Shown here: piece by piece, positions 26,186 through 27,802 of the stretch
How positions within the stretch are numbered: position 1 is the first letter of the stretch
Layout: the number at the start of each line of letters is the position of its first letter
NCBI GenBank assembly: GCA_045644665.1
Contig: JAZRHH010000015.1
Coordinates: forward strand, 1 to 27,802
Source of the DNA: RGIG9115 sp045644665
GTDB lineage: Bacteria > Bacillota > Clostridia > UBA1381
DNA: 27,802 bases
Direction of reading: 5' to 3'
The notes under the pieces: generated by a model
What the model was told of the DNA's origin: nothing
Seen by the model: the letters and a program-made list of their open reading frames with translations, nothing else
Database searches by the model: none
Made by a program: the position numbers and the translations under genes

Positions 26186-27340
26186 ATGGGAATATACTCA
26201 GAATATCTTGACAAGCAGATGACTTTTGAAGAATTGGCAAAAGAGAGAAAAGCACAATTAAAAAGAATTTCGGAAATTCGAAATAGAAGTATAATTGTAT
26301 ATGCAAGTGCTGTTGATAAAAATTGTCCTAATAGCATAGACTATTCTGATATTGTGCCATTTTCTGACCAACTTAATTCGTTAAAAGGCAATGAGATTGA
26401 TATCATTCTCGAAACACCGGGCGGGCTTGCTGAGGTGGTAGAGGATTTAGTGAAATTAGTTAGAGCTAATTTTGAAAAGGTTGGTATAATTATTCCTGGA
26501 ATGGCTAAAAGTGCAGGAACAATTTTTACAATGGCTGCAGATGAAATATTAATGGGAACAATTTCGTCTTTGGGACCCATTGATGCGCAAATGGTTTCGA
26601 ATGGGAAAAGATTTTCGGCTGATGCGTTTTTAGAAGGATTGAATAAGATTCGTGAAGATGCGGAGGAAAACAAACGTCTAGACATAGCATATATTCCTAT
26701 TTTACAAAATATTTCGCCTGGCGAAATACAACATTGTAAAAATGCCCAAGCGTTTTCGCGTACTCTAGTAACCGATTGGCTTAAAAAATATAAATTTAAG
26801 TTTTGGGAAACGCATTCATCAACCGGGCTCTCCGTGACCGATGAAGAAAAGAATAAAAAAGCAGAACAAATTGCTACTTTGTTATGCAACCATGGTTATT
26901 GGCTTACACATGGAAGGTCGATAAAAATTGAAGATTTAGTTAATATGGGCTTGCAAATAACAGATTATACCAAGAATGATGAGCTAAATGATGCTATCAC
27001 AAGGTATTACACGCTGTTAAAAATGAGTTTTGAAACAAATATATTCAAATTATATGAAACTCCTGATACGCAAATCTATAGGTCTGTAAATAATTCTGAT
27101 ACTGTTCAAGAAAACACGCAGAAACGCAAACAGAATGTAGTATTTATAAATGTAGAATGTGCTAAGTGTCATGCTATGAAAAAAATTCAAATAAACTTTG
27201 ATAAAAATATACCAATTGAAGCTGGTTCGATTCCTTTTCCTAAGGATAACATATTGAAATGCTGTGCATGTGGCACAGAAAGCAATATTCTGGGTATTAG
27301 GCAAAAGGTTGAAGCGCAATTTGGAAAATCAATAATATAA
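26186..27340 (+). CDS. Serine-dehydrogenase-proteinase-like (SppA/ClpP fold) protein with C-terminal zinc ribbon
   Basis: The 384-residue protein belongs to the SDH_sah / ClpP-crotonase-fold serine hydrolase group. It has the oxyanion-type loop ETPGG (76-80), the nucleophile segment GMAKSAGTIFTMAADEI (Ser 109) and SSLGPIDAQ (128-135). Its C-terminus has a treble-Cys zinc-ribbon pattern (VECAKCHAMKK then LKCCACGTES) absent from plain SppA. No signal peptide or membrane helix precedes the domain, so it is probably cytosolic. The ATG at 26186 is well placed after AAGG; the in-frame ATG at 26180 sits against the ribosome site. It leads a two- or three-gene unit. Substrate and role are unknown; the zinc ribbon suggests target or nucleic-acid binding. 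Confidence 0.8.
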   Translation: MGIYSEYLDKQMTFEELAKERKAQLKRISEIRNRSIIVYASAVDKNCPNSIDYSDIVPFSDQLNSLKGNEIDIILETPGGLAEVVEDLVKLVRANFEKVGIIIPGMAKSAGTIFTMAADEILMGTISSLGPIDAQMVSNGKRFSADAFLEGLNKIREDAEENKRLDIAYIPILQNISPGEIQHCKNAQAFSRTLVTDWLKKYKFKFWETHSSTGLSVTDEEKNKKAEQIATLLCNHGYWLTHGRSIKIEDLVNMGLQITDYTKNDELNDAITRYYTLLKMSFETNIFKLYETPDTQIYRSVNNSDTVQENTQKRKQNVVFINVECAKCHAMKKIQINFDKNIPIEAGSIPFPKDNILKCCACGTESNILGIRQKVEAQFGKSII

Positions 27341-27358
27341 TATCTTGGAGGTGTTTTT

Positions 27359-27544
27359 ATGATAGGGGAAAAATCGTTTGAAAGTTTATTTTATTTATTA
27401 GAAGATACTAAAGAATCTCTGTCGGATGACACAAAAGAGAATTTGGAAATTTTTTCAAAAATAAACCAAGACAACAGCATTCAAGAGCTCTTTGAGCTTT
27501 TGACAAATAAAGAGGATAGCTTTGTAACATATTCTCATGTATGA
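27359..27544 (+). CDS. Small acidic protein, unknown function
   Basis: The 61-residue protein is rich in Glu, Asp, Leu and Phe (FESLFYLLEDTKESL, IQELFELLTNKE) and probably forms two or three helices. It has no motif that I recognise. It starts 18 bases after the protease-like gene with a good GGAGGTG site, so it is co-transcribed and may be a partner or adaptor for it. The last codons overlap a further short frame (27541). Confidence 0.6.
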   Translation: MIGEKSFESLFYLLEDTKESLSDDTKENLEIFSKINQDNSIQELFELLTNKEDSFVTYSHV

Positions 27545-27639
27545 GGGATGACATCAATATCGATAAAACCTCAAGCACTCAATTTGAGAAAGTATTCAGA
27601 TGGGATAGAACTAATGATAAGTTATATAAAAATGAATAA
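27541..27639 (+). CDS. 32-codon ORF coupled to the acidic-protein gene
   Basis: The frame MRDDINIDKT...KVFRWDRTNDKLYKNE starts at an ATG that overlaps the previous TGA as ATGA, a classic coupling arrangement. It is too short to assign and could be the start of a gene broken by downstream decay. Bases 27640-27802 are AT-rich with no further start-to-stop frame of note, although LYNSTYDDDKKNISNNIK is open near the right edge. Confidence 0.3.
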   Translation: MRDDINIDKTSSTQFEKVFRWDRTNDKLYKNE

Positions 27640-27802
27640 TTGTATTATATAAATCATTTTTATCCGTCTAGTCATAATTATTTTGACTTAATAGCACAAA
27701 AATGAATAAATAAAATAATATTGATTAACTAGATATATTAAAACTTTATAATTCTACTTATGACGATGACAAGAAGAACATAAGCAATAATATAAAATAA
27801 CA

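Overview
The window looks like chromosome from an anaerobic, low-GC Gram-positive bacterium of the class Clostridia, probably a gut or rumen member. The signs are AT-rich intergenic DNA, strong GGAGG-type ribosome binding sites, two T-box leaders, two S-layer-homology (SLH) proteins, and no outer-membrane components. No source organism can be proved from the sequence alone.

Layout. 1-231: an array of direct repeats around a 27-codon reading frame. 232-7172: a cobalamin riboswitch operon. It encodes a secreted SLH-anchored protein whose middle resembles the alpha/alpha barrel of mammalian intrinsic factor, a lipoprotein with a DUF4430 (transcobalamin beta-domain-like) C-terminus, an EcfT membrane protein, and one polypeptide carrying two ECF ATPases plus the substrate-binding S component. 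This is a self-contained vitamin B12 capture and import system. 7175-7678: a divergent pair (ribbon-helix-helix regulator and small zinc-ribbon protein) around a perfect 17-bp inverted repeat. 7768-8643: monocistronic purC with its own promoter and terminator.

8850-15767 is the second notable system. A T-box leader with a probable Leu (CUC) specifier controls a LeuA-like protein that has lost its metal ligands, plus a TIM-barrel/acyl-CoA synthetase fusion. A second T-box with a probable Ile (AUC) specifier controls an HTH-cupin-acyl-CoA synthetase fusion. I infer that these activate branched short-chain acids (isovalerate, 2-methylbutyrate) when Leu or Ile tRNA is uncharged, feeding reductive carboxylation to branched-chain amino acids.

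15772-21875 (minus strand) is a MacA/MacB-like export operon (adaptor, ATPase, permease) ending with an SLH protein. 22050-22664 is a small (p)ppGpp synthetase, convergent with typA/bipA (22690-24513). 24802-24877 is an initiator tRNA-Met. Downstream of it the character becomes accessory: a minimal MuF-motif barnase toxin with its barstar inhibitor (25146-25994), a serine-protease-like protein with a C-terminal zinc ribbon, a small acidic protein, and decayed AT-rich sequence to the right edge.
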